Assembly (NCBI GenBank): GCA_016284575.1
Contig: JAEEPD010000167.1
Location: forward strand, 1-10,205
Direction of reading: 5' to 3'
Length of the DNA: 10,205 nucleotides
From: Bacillota bacterium
Lineage (GTDB): Bacteria > Bacillota > Clostridia > Peptostreptococcales > Anaerovoracaceae
Positions 1 to 6,124 of the stretch are shown in pieces. Position 1 is the first letter of the stretch. Each line of letters opens with the position of its first letter. Below the pieces are notes generated by a model. The model worked only from the letters and a program-made list of their open reading frames with translations, had not been told where the DNA came from and did no database searches. Position numbers and translations under genes: made by a program.

Positions 1-1890
1 ATCGACCCGTCCGGTTATGTCTATGAGGGCTTCCCCGAAGACAGAGTGGCAGGCATCACCGCGACTCTGTACGAGAATACCGGCGGAGCCTCCTACACCA
101 AGTGGGAGGACACCAACTCCGTAGTTGAGGAGCGTCAGCCCAATCCGCAGACCACTGCAGCCATCAACGAGGTCAAGCCTGATGAAGGCGGCCGCTATGG
201 CTGGATGACCCCCTACGGCACCTACAAGGTGGCCTTCACCGATCCCTCCGGCGACTATCTCGACGCCGAGACCAAGGATATGACGGTACCGCCCGAGCAC
301 ACCACAGTAAACATCGGTCTGCTGTCAACTGTTGCTCCCGAGGTGGAGACCGTAACAACCACCACCGCACCCTCCATATCCATCGAGTTCAGCAAGTACA
401 TGCAGATGGAGAGTCTGGTGAACATGAGTGCGGCGGAGAGCGCCAAGATCGTGGGCAACACCGACAGCTACGATTCCGCGTCTACGGCCATAACCTTCTG
501 CGATCCCGACGGCAACCCCATCTCCGGTAAGATAACATTCCCCGATTCTCTGGACACCATGGCTGCAAACACCACGCTCGCGGCTCTGACAGGAAACGCC
601 CGTGTGAAGAACACCTACTACAAGTCCGGCGTCTACCAGAAGGATGTCATCGATTCCGACTGGTTCGCCAAGGTAGTCATCTTCACCCCGGATGATCCCA
701 CCGGCTTCGATCCGGAGCAGATCAACATCAAGGTGAGCAAGACCGCGTCCAGCTACGCAGGCGTGAACATGGCCGAGGATTACATCAAGAATGTGGCCCA
801 GGCTGAGAAGGAGACCGCTCCCAAGATCTACACCATAACCCTGGATGTTCAGGGCGGCACGGGAGTTCCTTCGGAGCTGGTCACTAACAAGGAAGGCAAG
901 CTGGCGGCACTGCCCGATCCCAGCAGGGATGGGTACACATTCAGCGGCTGGTTCACCGCCTCCAGCGGCGGCACCAAGGTGACCACATCCACCGTATATG
1001 ACGGCCACACCACCATCTACTCACAGTGGACATACAGCGGCAGCTCAAGCTCCAGCTCTTCAAGCAGCAGCGATGAACCCACCTACTACAACAGGGTGGA
1101 GGATTCCGAGAACGGCAAGCTCATCGTAAGGCCCACCATGGCGGAGGAGGGCGAGACCGTTACCATCACTCCGAAGCCCAACGAAGGCTACGAGCTTGAT
1201 CAGCTGACAGTGACCGATGCTCAGGGCAATGAGATAAAGGTCACAAAGAATGAAGATGGTACCTATAGCTTCAAGATGCCGGCGGAGCGCGTGATCATTA
1301 AAGGAAGCTTCAAGGAGGCTGTGGCTGAGACCACGCCGGCGGCCATAGAGATGCCCTTCGTGGACGTGGCCGAGGGCAGCTACTTCTACGATCCCGTAGC
1401 CTGGGCTCTTGAAAACGGCATCACCGACGGCACCTCCGAGACCACCTTCAGTCCCTATTCACCGGCTACCAGGGCGCAGGTCGTGACCTTCATCTGGAGA
1501 GCCGCTGGAAGTCCTGAGCCCGTAAGCCTTGACATCGGCTTCGAGGATGTGGTCTCCGGAAGCTACTACGAAAAGGCTGTAGCATGGGCTGTGGAGAACG
1601 GCATAACTGATGGCACCAGCCCCACCACCTTCAGACCCGAGAAGACAGTGACCAGAGCTCAGATGATAACCTTCCTCTTCAGGTTCGCGAAGCTGAAGGA
1701 GGGCGAAGGCCTGCTGATCGGAAAGGATCCCTTCACCGATATCCCCGATGGCTCCTACTTTGAGGACGCCGTAAGCTGGGCTTACAATGACGAAATCACC
1801 GACGGCACCAGCGCCACCAGGTTCAGTCCTGAGAATGACTGCCTGAGGGCTCAGATCATAACCTTCCTCTACAGGTATTTTGTGGAGTAG
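1..1890 (+). CDS. Secreted cell-surface protein with SLH anchor, C-terminal part (5' end outside window)
   Basis: Frame 1 is open from base 1 to the TAG at 1888-1890, giving 629 residues of a longer protein. The GTG at 46 is not the start: the codons before it continue a recognisable surface-protein stretch (DPSGYVYEGFPEDR). Counting from base 1, I see the end of a beta-rich region, an Ig-like region (about 120-265, inferred), an InlB/Listeria-Bacteroides type repeat (about 277-345, with GYTFSGWFT), a run of ten serines (348-357), a short beta repeat ending GSFKE (about 361-439), and three SLH repeats starting near 451, 511 and 576. Each SLH repeat has a W-A...ITDGTS core; the first two carry TRAQ, the third LRAQ. 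By family knowledge SLH triplets bind secondary wall polymer, so the protein is probably displayed on the cell surface. Its ligand or activity cannot be told. The signal peptide is not in view. Confidence 0.93.
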   Translation: MDPSGYVYEGFPEDRVAGITATLYENTGGASYTKWEDTNSVVEERQPNPQTTAAINEVKPDEGGRYGWMTPYGTYKVAFTDPSGDYLDAETKDMTVPPEHTTVNIGLLSTVAPEVETVTTTTAPSISIEFSKYMQMESLVNMSAAESAKIVGNTDSYDSASTAITFCDPDGNPISGKITFPDSLDTMAANTTLAALTGNARVKNTYYKSGVYQKDVIDSDWFAKVVIFTPDDPTGFDPEQINIKVSKTASSYAGVNMAEDYIKNVAQAEKETAPKIYTITLDVQGGTGVPSELVTNKEGKLAALPDPSRDGYTFSGWFTASSGGTKVTTSTVYDGHTTIYSQWTYSGSSSSSSSSSSDEPTYYNRVEDSENGKLIVRPTMAEEGETVTITPKPNEGYELDQLTVTDAQGNEIKVTKNEDGTYSFKMPAERVIIKGSFKEAVAETTPAAIEMPFVDVAEGSYFYDPVAWALENGITDGTSETTFSPYSPATRAQVVTFIWRAAGSPEPVSLDIGFEDVVSGSYYEKAVAWAVENGITDGTSPTTFRPEKTVTRAQMITFLFRFAKLKEGEGLLIGKDPFTDIPDGSYFEDAVSWAYNDEITDGTSATRFSPENDCLRAQIITFLYRYFVE

Positions 1891-1953
1891 GGGATTCCAA
1901 GGATCAGGCGCACAAGCTACGGCTTGGGCAAGGCCTGAAAGGCACAAAACAAT

Positions 1954-1995
1954 AAAAAACAGCAGCAGAGCAAAGGTCTCTGCTGCTGTTTTTTT
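1954..1995. terminator. Bidirectional intrinsic terminator between converging genes
   Basis: CAGCAGCAGAG (1960-1970) and CTCTGCTGCTG (1978-1988) form a perfect 11-bp stem with a 7-nt loop. Seven T follow on the + strand (1989-1995) and six A precede (1954-1959), so the hairpin also ends in a U run when read from the minus strand. It lies 70 bases after the surface-protein stop and just beyond the MATE stop, so it can end both transcripts. A smaller nested hairpin (CAGGC 1905-1909 with GCCTG 1933-1937, and CAAGC/GCTTG inside it) sits upstream without a T run. Confidence 0.9.
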
Positions 1996-2010
1996 CGAAG
2001 AACCTATTAC

Positions 2011-3399
2011 CTATTCCATCTCCTCCGGGTCCAGGCCGGCGGCCAGGGCTTTTTCGTTGAGCTCCCGCTCAAAGCGGCCCCTGAGTCTCAGGTAGCGGAG
2101 CGTCACAAGGATAAAGGTTGAGCCCCATCCAACAGGATAGCAGTAGTAGATATTTACGGGCGTGTGGCTTATGGACATGCTTACAGCAAGGAAGAGCTGC
2201 CGTACCGCGATCATTCCAAGCAGGGAGTAAACGGTGGGCATGGTCTTGTCGCCGAAGCCTCTTAAGGCGCCAGCAAGGATCTGCCTGCCCGCCATGGTGA
2301 AGTACAGCGGGATTATTGAATACATCATGGCTATCGCAACCTGCTGCACGTCAAGCTCGTCGGTGAAAAGGGATACGCAGGACCTGCCCAGAGCCCAGAC
2401 TATGGCGCTCAGCGCCAGGGTTATCCCTATGCCCAGCGCCATGGTGTAGCCGACACCCTTCCGGGCCCGCTTCGCGTTCATGGCGCCGTAGTTCTGTCCC
2501 ACAAAGGTGGTCACCGTCTGGCTGAAGGCCTTCGAGGGCATGGCAATGAAGCGGTCCAGCCTCTGGGCCACACCTATGCCCGCCACCACCGAGGCATCAA
2601 AGCCGTTGATGTAGCGCCATACAAAAACATTGGAGATGGAGATGAGTGAATTCTGTATCCCTGTGGGTATGCCAAAGCTCATGAACTCACCGACTATGGA
2701 CAGGTTGTCCTTCACCTCCGCAAAGCTGAAGCCGAAGCTGGGCTCCATTTCCCTGAGCTTGCGGTAGACCAGAGCCACGGAGACCGCCTGGGCCAGCACC
2801 GTCGCGATGGCTGCTCCCGCTATCCCCCAGTGCAGGTACTTTACAAAGCTGATGTCCAGCACCATGTTCGTGATGCCCGTTGCCACCAGCATGTAGAAGG
2901 GCGAATTGGAATCCCCCAGCGCCCTGAGTATTCCCGCGCCGGTGTTATACATAATAGTGAACAGGATTCCTATCATATATATTCTTACATATATGACGCC
3001 CTGGTCAAAAATTCCCTCTTTGGCGCCGGTGAGCCTCAGAAGCTGAGGCGTCAGCAGACAGCCGAGGGCGGAAAGTATCAGTCCCAGGCCTGTGGAGAAG
3101 CTGAAGCTGACCCTCATGGATCTCTGCCTGCTCAGCTCGTCACCTGAACCGAAGTATCTTGAAACGATTATGGATACCCCGGTGGCCATGCCTGTGAAAA
3201 AGCCTATTATGAGGGATGTGATGGTTCCGGATATGCTGATAGCCCCCAGTGCATCCTTTCCCAGATACCTGCCCGCCACAGCTGCGTCTACGCTGTTGTA
3301 GAAATTCTGAAACAGCTCGCTCAGCAGCATGGGTATCATGAAGGCGATCAGCGGCCCTATGATCTCTCCCTTTGTGAAGTTGATTTTATGTGATCTCAT
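2011..3399 (-). CDS. MATE-family multidrug/toxin efflux transporter
   Basis: A complete 462-residue protein, the usual length for a MATE exporter. It is highly hydrophobic, with about a dozen predicted membrane segments in two similar halves. The N-terminus (FTKGEIIGPLIAFMIPMLL, then NFYNSVDAAVAGRYLG) is characteristic of the first MatE domain. The second half contains the matching region around AGIGVAQRLDRFIAMP and TTFVGQNYGA. The family expels cationic drugs, dyes or metabolites from the cytoplasm in exchange for Na+ or H+; the substrate here is unknown. Start ATG (complement of 3397-3399) follows an AAAGGAAAG ribosome binding site at a rather long spacing. It is transcribed alone, divergent from the ribosomal operon and converging on the surface-protein gene. 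The C-terminal tail after the last membrane segment is short and charged (ending DPEEME). It could equally be called NorM/DinF/MepA-like; I do not assign a symbol. Confidence 0.93.
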   Translation of the reverse strand: MRSHKINFTKGEIIGPLIAFMIPMLLSELFQNFYNSVDAAVAGRYLGKDALGAISISGTITSLIIGFFTGMATGVSIIVSRYFGSGDELSRQRSMRVSFSFSTGLGLILSALGCLLTPQLLRLTGAKEGIFDQGVIYVRIYMIGILFTIMYNTGAGILRALGDSNSPFYMLVATGITNMVLDISFVKYLHWGIAGAAIATVLAQAVSVALVYRKLREMEPSFGFSFAEVKDNLSIVGEFMSFGIPTGIQNSLISISNVFVWRYINGFDASVVAGIGVAQRLDRFIAMPSKAFSQTVTTFVGQNYGAMNAKRARKGVGYTMALGIGITLALSAIVWALGRSCVSLFTDELDVQQVAIAMMYSIIPLYFTMAGRQILAGALRGFGDKTMPTVYSLLGMIAVRQLFLAVSMSISHTPVNIYYCYPVGWGSTFILVTLRYLRLRGRFERELNEKALAAGLDPEEME

Positions 3400-3431
3400 A
3401 CGTTATCCGTTTCTTTCCTTTATTCCGCTAA

Positions 3432-3440
3432 AGTATATCA
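3432..3440 (-). promoter_or_regulatory. Extended -10 promoter for the MATE gene
   Basis: On the minus strand the sequence reads TGATATACT, an extended -10 element (TGn plus TATACT, five of six matches to TATAAT). I see no convincing -35 box 17 bases upstream, as is common for extended -10 promoters. Transcription would begin about 25 bases before the MATE ATG, leaving a short leader that holds the AAAGGAAAG ribosome binding site (around 3412-3422). Confidence 0.6.
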
Positions 3441-3578
3441 CAAAAAGCCCGCAGTTTTACATATTTATGGTTGCATTTTCGATCCCGTGGGTGTATAGTA
3501 AGCAGGCTTTGACACCGAAAGGGGTCTTTTTTATTCCGGATAAAGTCCGGGGCGGGAAAGACTGTGCCGGAAGGCCCG
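3441..3578. other. Divergent intergenic spacer without a recognised gene
   Basis: No coding region with a credible start or codon pattern is visible here. There are small inverted repeats: CCGGA (3536-3540) with TCCGG (3546-3550), and GAC-A-CC/GG-G-GTC around a GAAA loop (3511-3524) followed by six T, which resembles a weak + strand terminator. A TTGACA at 3509-3514 has only a poor -10 partner (TATTCC, 3532-3537). I assign no function beyond separating the two divergent transcription units. Confidence 0.4.
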
Positions 3579-3636
3579 AAAAAATAAAAAATATGAAAAA
3601 ATATTTGTTGACATAGGGCAATCGGTGTGGTAATTT
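3579..3636 (+). promoter_or_regulatory. Main promoter of the rpmG-secE-nusG-ribosomal operon with UP-like A/T tract
   Basis: A perfect TTGACA -35 box (3608-3613) is followed, after 17 bases, by TAATTT (3631-3636), a modest -10. Directly upstream, 3579-3607 is almost entirely A and T with repeated A runs, which resembles the UP elements that strengthen ribosomal promoters. The predicted start is at about G3641. The weak -10 combined with strong upstream parts is typical of growth-rate-controlled promoters, but that regulation is inferred. Confidence 0.65.
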
Positions 3637-3640
3637 TATT

Positions 3641-3799
3641 GGGTATCGCTATGCCCAAAAGCAGGGACATTGCGAGTTTAGTACGCTGTAAACAAAACGG
3701 GATGTGGACTCCCAAAACCGACTAAAAGCTTCTAATTTCGGCAGTTTAGAGCGATAATTGGTAATTTTTCCGCAAGACGGATTAACATGGAGGACAGAA
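3641..3799 (+). promoter_or_regulatory. Long 5' leader of rpmG with serial small hairpins
   Basis: About 160 transcribed, untranslated bases lie between the predicted start and rpmG. The leader opens with a hairpin at its extreme 5' end (GGGTAT 3641-3646 with ATGCCC 3651-3656, loop CGCT). Further short stems are GTTTA/TAAAC (3676-3680/3689-3693), GGGA/TCCC (3699-3702/3710-3713), CCGA/TCGG (3718-3721/3738-3741) and TCCG/CGGA (3769-3772/3778-3781). The ribosome binding site GGAGG is at 3789-3793. It does not match a riboswitch, tRNA or ribosomal leader that I recognise, and short stems like these may arise by chance. Confidence 0.4.
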
Positions 3800-3964
3800 A
3801 TGGCTAACAACGGAAAGAGAGTAAGAGTAGTCCTGGCCTGCGATGAGTGCAAGCAGAGAAACTACAACACCACCAAGAATAAGCAGAACGATCCTGATCG
3901 TATCCAGCTTATGAAGTACTGCAGATTCTGCAAGAAGGAAACCCTTCACAGAGAGACCAAGTAA
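3800..3964 (+). CDS. rpmG: 50S ribosomal protein L33
   Basis: A 54-residue protein matching bacterial L33 in length and sequence (KRVRVVLACDECKQRNY near the N-terminus, MKYCRFCKKETLHRETK at the end). Two Cys-X2-Cys pairs (CDEC, CRFC) form the zinc ribbon of the zinc-binding (C+) type of L33. L33 sits near the E site of the large subunit. The start is ATG 3800, six bases after GGAGG; the in-frame codons upstream do not belong to the family. It leads the operon and is followed 18 bases later by secE, the usual Firmicute arrangement. Confidence 0.96.
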   Translation: MANNGKRVRVVLACDECKQRNYNTTKNKQNDPDRIQLMKYCRFCKKETLHRETK

Positions 3965-3982
3965 GGAAAGGGAGCAGTCAAA

Positions 3983-4213
3983 ATGGCTAAGACAAATGCA
4001 ACTGCGCCTCAGCAGCAGAAGAAGAACCGCATCTCCGAGTACTTCAAGGGCGTAAGAACAGAAATGAAGAAGGTCGTATGGCCCACTAAGAATGAGCTTT
4101 CCCGCTTCACAGTGGTAGTTCTTGCTGTATGCGCATTCTTTGCACTGTTCTTCTGGCTTCTGGATACCGGCATCCTTGCTATCATGGAGCAGGTGCTGAA
4201 CATCACCATGTAG
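3983..4213 (+). CDS. secE: Preprotein translocase subunit SecE
   Basis: A 76-residue protein with the short single-span SecE layout found in Gram-positive bacteria. It has a polar, Gln/Lys-rich N-terminus (1-16), an amphipathic cytoplasmic helix (ISEYFKGVRTEMKKVVWPTK, about 17-36) with the signature VVWPT, and one membrane helix (about 43-63). SecE clamps SecY in the plasma membrane and is needed for protein export. A GGGAG ribosome binding site (3970-3974) precedes ATG 3983. Its TAG overlaps the nusG ribosome binding site, which suggests coupled translation. Confidence 0.96.
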   Translation: MAKTNATAPQQQKKNRISEYFKGVRTEMKKVVWPTKNELSRFTVVVLAVCAFFALFFWLLDTGILAIMEQVLNITM

Positions 4214-4222
4214 GAGAGACCC

Positions 4223-4840
4223 ATGTCCGACGAAAAAGATCTCAGGCAGACCGAAAGTTCCGTGCAGCGCAGCAGCCTCGCTAAGGAAAACGACGAGAAC
4301 CCCCAGGGGTTCTGGCGCCGCAGCAAGGAGCCCAAGTGGTATGTGGTGCACACCTATTCAGGCCACGAGAACAAAGTAAAGGTCAATCTGGAGAAGCTGG
4401 TGGAAAACAGAGGCATGCAGGATCTGGTCCTGCAGGTCATAGTTCCCACCGAAGACAGAGTCGAGTTCAAGGACAATCAGAGAGTTGTCAAGACCCGCAA
4501 GATCTTCCCCGGCTATGTACTTGTAAAGATGATCGTCACCAACGAATCCTGGTACCTGGTAAGAAATACCCAAGGCGTCACCGGCTTCGTGGGCGAGGGC
4601 TCAGAGCCCATTCCCCTCACTGACGAGGAAGTCAGACGCATGGGGATAGAAAAGACCGTCATCGTGCTGAATATCGCAGTGGGCGATATGGTCAAGATCA
4701 TCTCCGGTCCCTTCAAGGGCTTCACCGGCGTGGTGGAGGAGCTGAACGAGGACAAGCAGACTCTGAAGACCAAGGTGGATATGTTCGGAAGGTCCACACC
4801 CGTCGAGCTGGAATTCGACCAGGTCGACAAGCTGAACTAG
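4223..4840 (+). CDS. nusG: Transcription termination/antitermination factor NusG
   Basis: A 205-residue protein. The NGN domain runs from about residue 38 (KWYVVHTYSGHENKV) to about 140 and includes RKIFPGYVLVKM, the surface that contacts the RNA polymerase clamp. A KOW domain follows from about 153 (VGDMVKIISGPFKGFTG) to the end. NusG rides on elongating polymerase, tunes pausing and can link to ribosomes. The first 37 residues are a charged, low-complexity extension absent from standard NusG of about 175-180 residues. ATG 4223 is the best start because AGGAGAG lies just upstream, and no internal ATG stands before the domain. It sits between secE (9-base gap) and the rplK leader. Confidence 0.96.
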   Translation: MSDEKDLRQTESSVQRSSLAKENDENPQGFWRRSKEPKWYVVHTYSGHENKVKVNLEKLVENRGMQDLVLQVIVPTEDRVEFKDNQRVVKTRKIFPGYVLVKMIVTNESWYLVRNTQGVTGFVGEGSEPIPLTDEEVRRMGIEKTVIVLNIAVGDMVKIISGPFKGFTGVVEELNEDKQTLKTKVDMFGRSTPVELEFDQVDKLN

Positions 4841-4944
4841 ATATATGTTTTCCGTGCACCCCGGGGCCTGTCCCCAATGGCAGCGCACGGGAAATGTACA
4901 AATAACTGAATAACGGGGCTGCCCCGTGGAAAGGAGAAGACCAG
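4841..4944 (+). promoter_or_regulatory. Structured nusG-rplK intergenic leader
   Basis: Two strong hairpins fill this gap. The first pairs 4848-4857 with 4885-4894 (10 bp, one wobble; core CCGTGC/GCACGG) and encloses GGGG/CCCC (4863-4866/4872-4875). The second is ACGGGG/CCCCGT (4913-4918/4922-4927), ending three bases before the rplK ribosome binding site AAGGAG (4931-4936). The G4 and C4 runs of the two elements can also pair with each other, so alternative folds are possible. Neither has a T run, so these are not ordinary terminators. Control of rplK translation or mRNA processing is a plausible role, but inferred. Confidence 0.5.
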
Positions 4945-5370
4945 ATGGCAAAAAAAGTTGAGGGTTTTGTTAAACTGCAGATCAAAGCCGGCGCAGCGAC
5001 TCCTGCACCTCCAGTAGGTCCTGCACTCGGTCAGCATGGTATCAATATCATGGACTTCTGCAAGCAGTTTAACTCAAGGACTCAGGATCAGAACGGAATG
5101 ATCATTCCTGTCGTGATCACTGTCTATGCAGACAAGTCTTTCACATTCATCACAAAGACACCTCCTGCAGCAGTGCTCATCAAGAAGGCAGCAGGCATCG
5201 ACACCGCATCCGGAGAGCCCAACAAGAAGAAAGTAGCCACAATCACTCTGGAGCAGGCAAGGCAGATCGCACAGACCAAGATGCCTGACCTGAACGCAGC
5301 AAACATCGACACTGCAACCGAGATGATCAAGGGTACCGCCAGAAGCATGGGCGTACTCGTAGAGGGCTAA
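4945..5370 (+). CDS. rplK: 50S ribosomal protein L11
   Basis: A 141-residue protein of standard L11 length. The N-terminal domain contains the proline-rich segment PAPPVGPALGQHGINIMDFC (about 20-39), the region that contacts thiostrepton-type antibiotics and the GTPase-associated centre. The C-terminal domain (about 72-141), which binds 23S rRNA helices 43/44, ends with the family signature GTARSMGV. L11 forms the base of the L7/L12 stalk and, in other bacteria, is required for RelA activation. ATG 4945 follows AAGGAG. It is co-transcribed with rplA 48 bases downstream. Confidence 0.97.
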   Translation: MAKKVEGFVKLQIKAGAATPAPPVGPALGQHGINIMDFCKQFNSRTQDQNGMIIPVVITVYADKSFTFITKTPPAAVLIKKAAGIDTASGEPNKKKVATITLEQARQIAQTKMPDLNAANIDTATEMIKGTARSMGVLVEG

Positions 5371-5374
5371 CAGC

Positions 5375-5410
5375 TGGGAGGCTTAACAAGCCGTTAATAC
5401 CACAAGGAGG
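5375..5410 (+). promoter_or_regulatory. L1-binding mRNA site (23S rRNA mimic) overlapping the rplA ribosome binding region
   Basis: In the rplK-rplA gap, TGG (5375-5377) pairs with CCA (5400-5402) and GGC (5380-5382) with GCC (5390-5392). They are separated by an asymmetric internal loop of GA (5378-5379) opposite GTTAATA (5393-5399). The strand TGGGAGGC and the strand ending AATACCAC closely resemble the L1 site in 23S rRNA helices 76-77 as I remember it. The ribosome binding site AAGGAGG (5404-5410) begins two bases after the closing helix. Family knowledge says L1 represses its own operon by binding such a mimic, so excess L1 would block rplA translation. Confidence 0.75.
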
Positions 5411-5418
5411 AATTTAAA

Positions 5419-6114
5419 ATGGCCAAGAGAGGCAAAAAGTATCAGGATGCAGCAAAGCTTATCAACAAGGCAGAGCTGTATGATGTTGAACCCGCATTCG
5501 ATCTTGTTTGCAAGACCGCAACCGCAAAGTTCGACGAGACCGTAGAAGCTCACTTCAGAATGGGCCTCGACGGAAGACACGCAGACCAGCAGATCAGAGG
5601 ATCCATCGTGCTCCCCAACGGCACCGGCAAGACCGTTCGCGTTCTTGTTTTCGCTAAGGGCGACAAGGCACATGAAGCAGAGGCAGCAGGCGCTGACTAT
5701 GTAGGAGCTGAAGAGCTGGCACAGAAGATTCAGCAGGAAAACTGGTTTGAATTCGATGTAGTAGTAGCTACCCCCGACATGATGGGCGTGGTTGGTCGTC
5801 TGGGCCGTATCCTCGGACCCAAGGGCCTTATGCCTAACCCCAAGTCCGGCACAGTTACCATGGACCTGACAAAGGCACTGCACGATATCAAGGCCGGCCG
5901 TGTTGAATACAGACTGGACAAGACCAACATCGTTCATTGTCCCATCGGTAAGGTAAGCTTCGGCCCCCAGAAGCTCCAGGAGAACTACAATGCACTGGTA
6001 GAAGCCATCGTTAAGGCTAAGCCGGCTGCAGCAAAGGGTCAGTATATCAGATCCTCCACAGTTGCCTGCACCATGGGCCCCGGAGTCAAGATCAATCCGA
6101 GCAAGCTTGTTTAA
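5419..6114 (+). CDS. rplA: 50S ribosomal protein L1
   Basis: A 231-residue protein, normal length for bacterial L1. It starts MAKRGKKYQDAAKLI and carries the L1 signature GRILGPKGLMPNPKSGTV at residues 129-146. Domain I is built from both ends of the chain, with the inserted domain II in the middle (roughly 70-160). L1 forms the mobile arm of the 50S subunit that helps release deacylated tRNA from the E site, and it is also a translational repressor in many bacteria. ATG 5419 is eight bases after AAGGAGG. The predicted L1-binding site lies directly in front of the gene, which supports autoregulation. Confidence 0.97.
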   Translation: MAKRGKKYQDAAKLINKAELYDVEPAFDLVCKTATAKFDETVEAHFRMGLDGRHADQQIRGSIVLPNGTGKTVRVLVFAKGDKAHEAEAAGADYVGAEELAQKIQQENWFEFDVVVATPDMMGVVGRLGRILGPKGLMPNPKSGTVTMDLTKALHDIKAGRVEYRLDKTNIVHCPIGKVSFGPQKLQENYNALVEAIVKAKPAAAKGQYIRSSTVACTMGPGVKINPSKLV

Positions 6115-6124
6115 TCAGGCAAAT

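Noticed and set aside
46..48. GTG as start codon of the surface protein
   Set aside because: The same frame is open back to base 1 and encodes family-like sequence upstream, and no ribosome binding site precedes the GTG.
325..1008. Long minus-strand open frame (227 codons) inside the surface-protein gene
   Set aside because: It is antisense to a clear repeat-containing protein, has no recognisable domain, and its composition looks like a shadow frame.
3509..3537. Second promoter for rpmG (TTGACA, 17 bases, TATTCC)
   Set aside because: The -10 is poor, and the downstream candidate at 3608-3636 has an A/T-rich upstream tract and better placement.
3787..3807. Six-codon ORF overlapping the rpmG ribosome binding site and start
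   Set aside because: Its ATG overlaps GGAGG and has no ribosome binding site of its own; most likely coincidence.
3965..3982. A tRNA-Trp gene between rpmG and secE, found in some Firmicutes
   Set aside because: The gap is only 18 bases, so no tRNA is present there; none was seen in the rpmG leader either.
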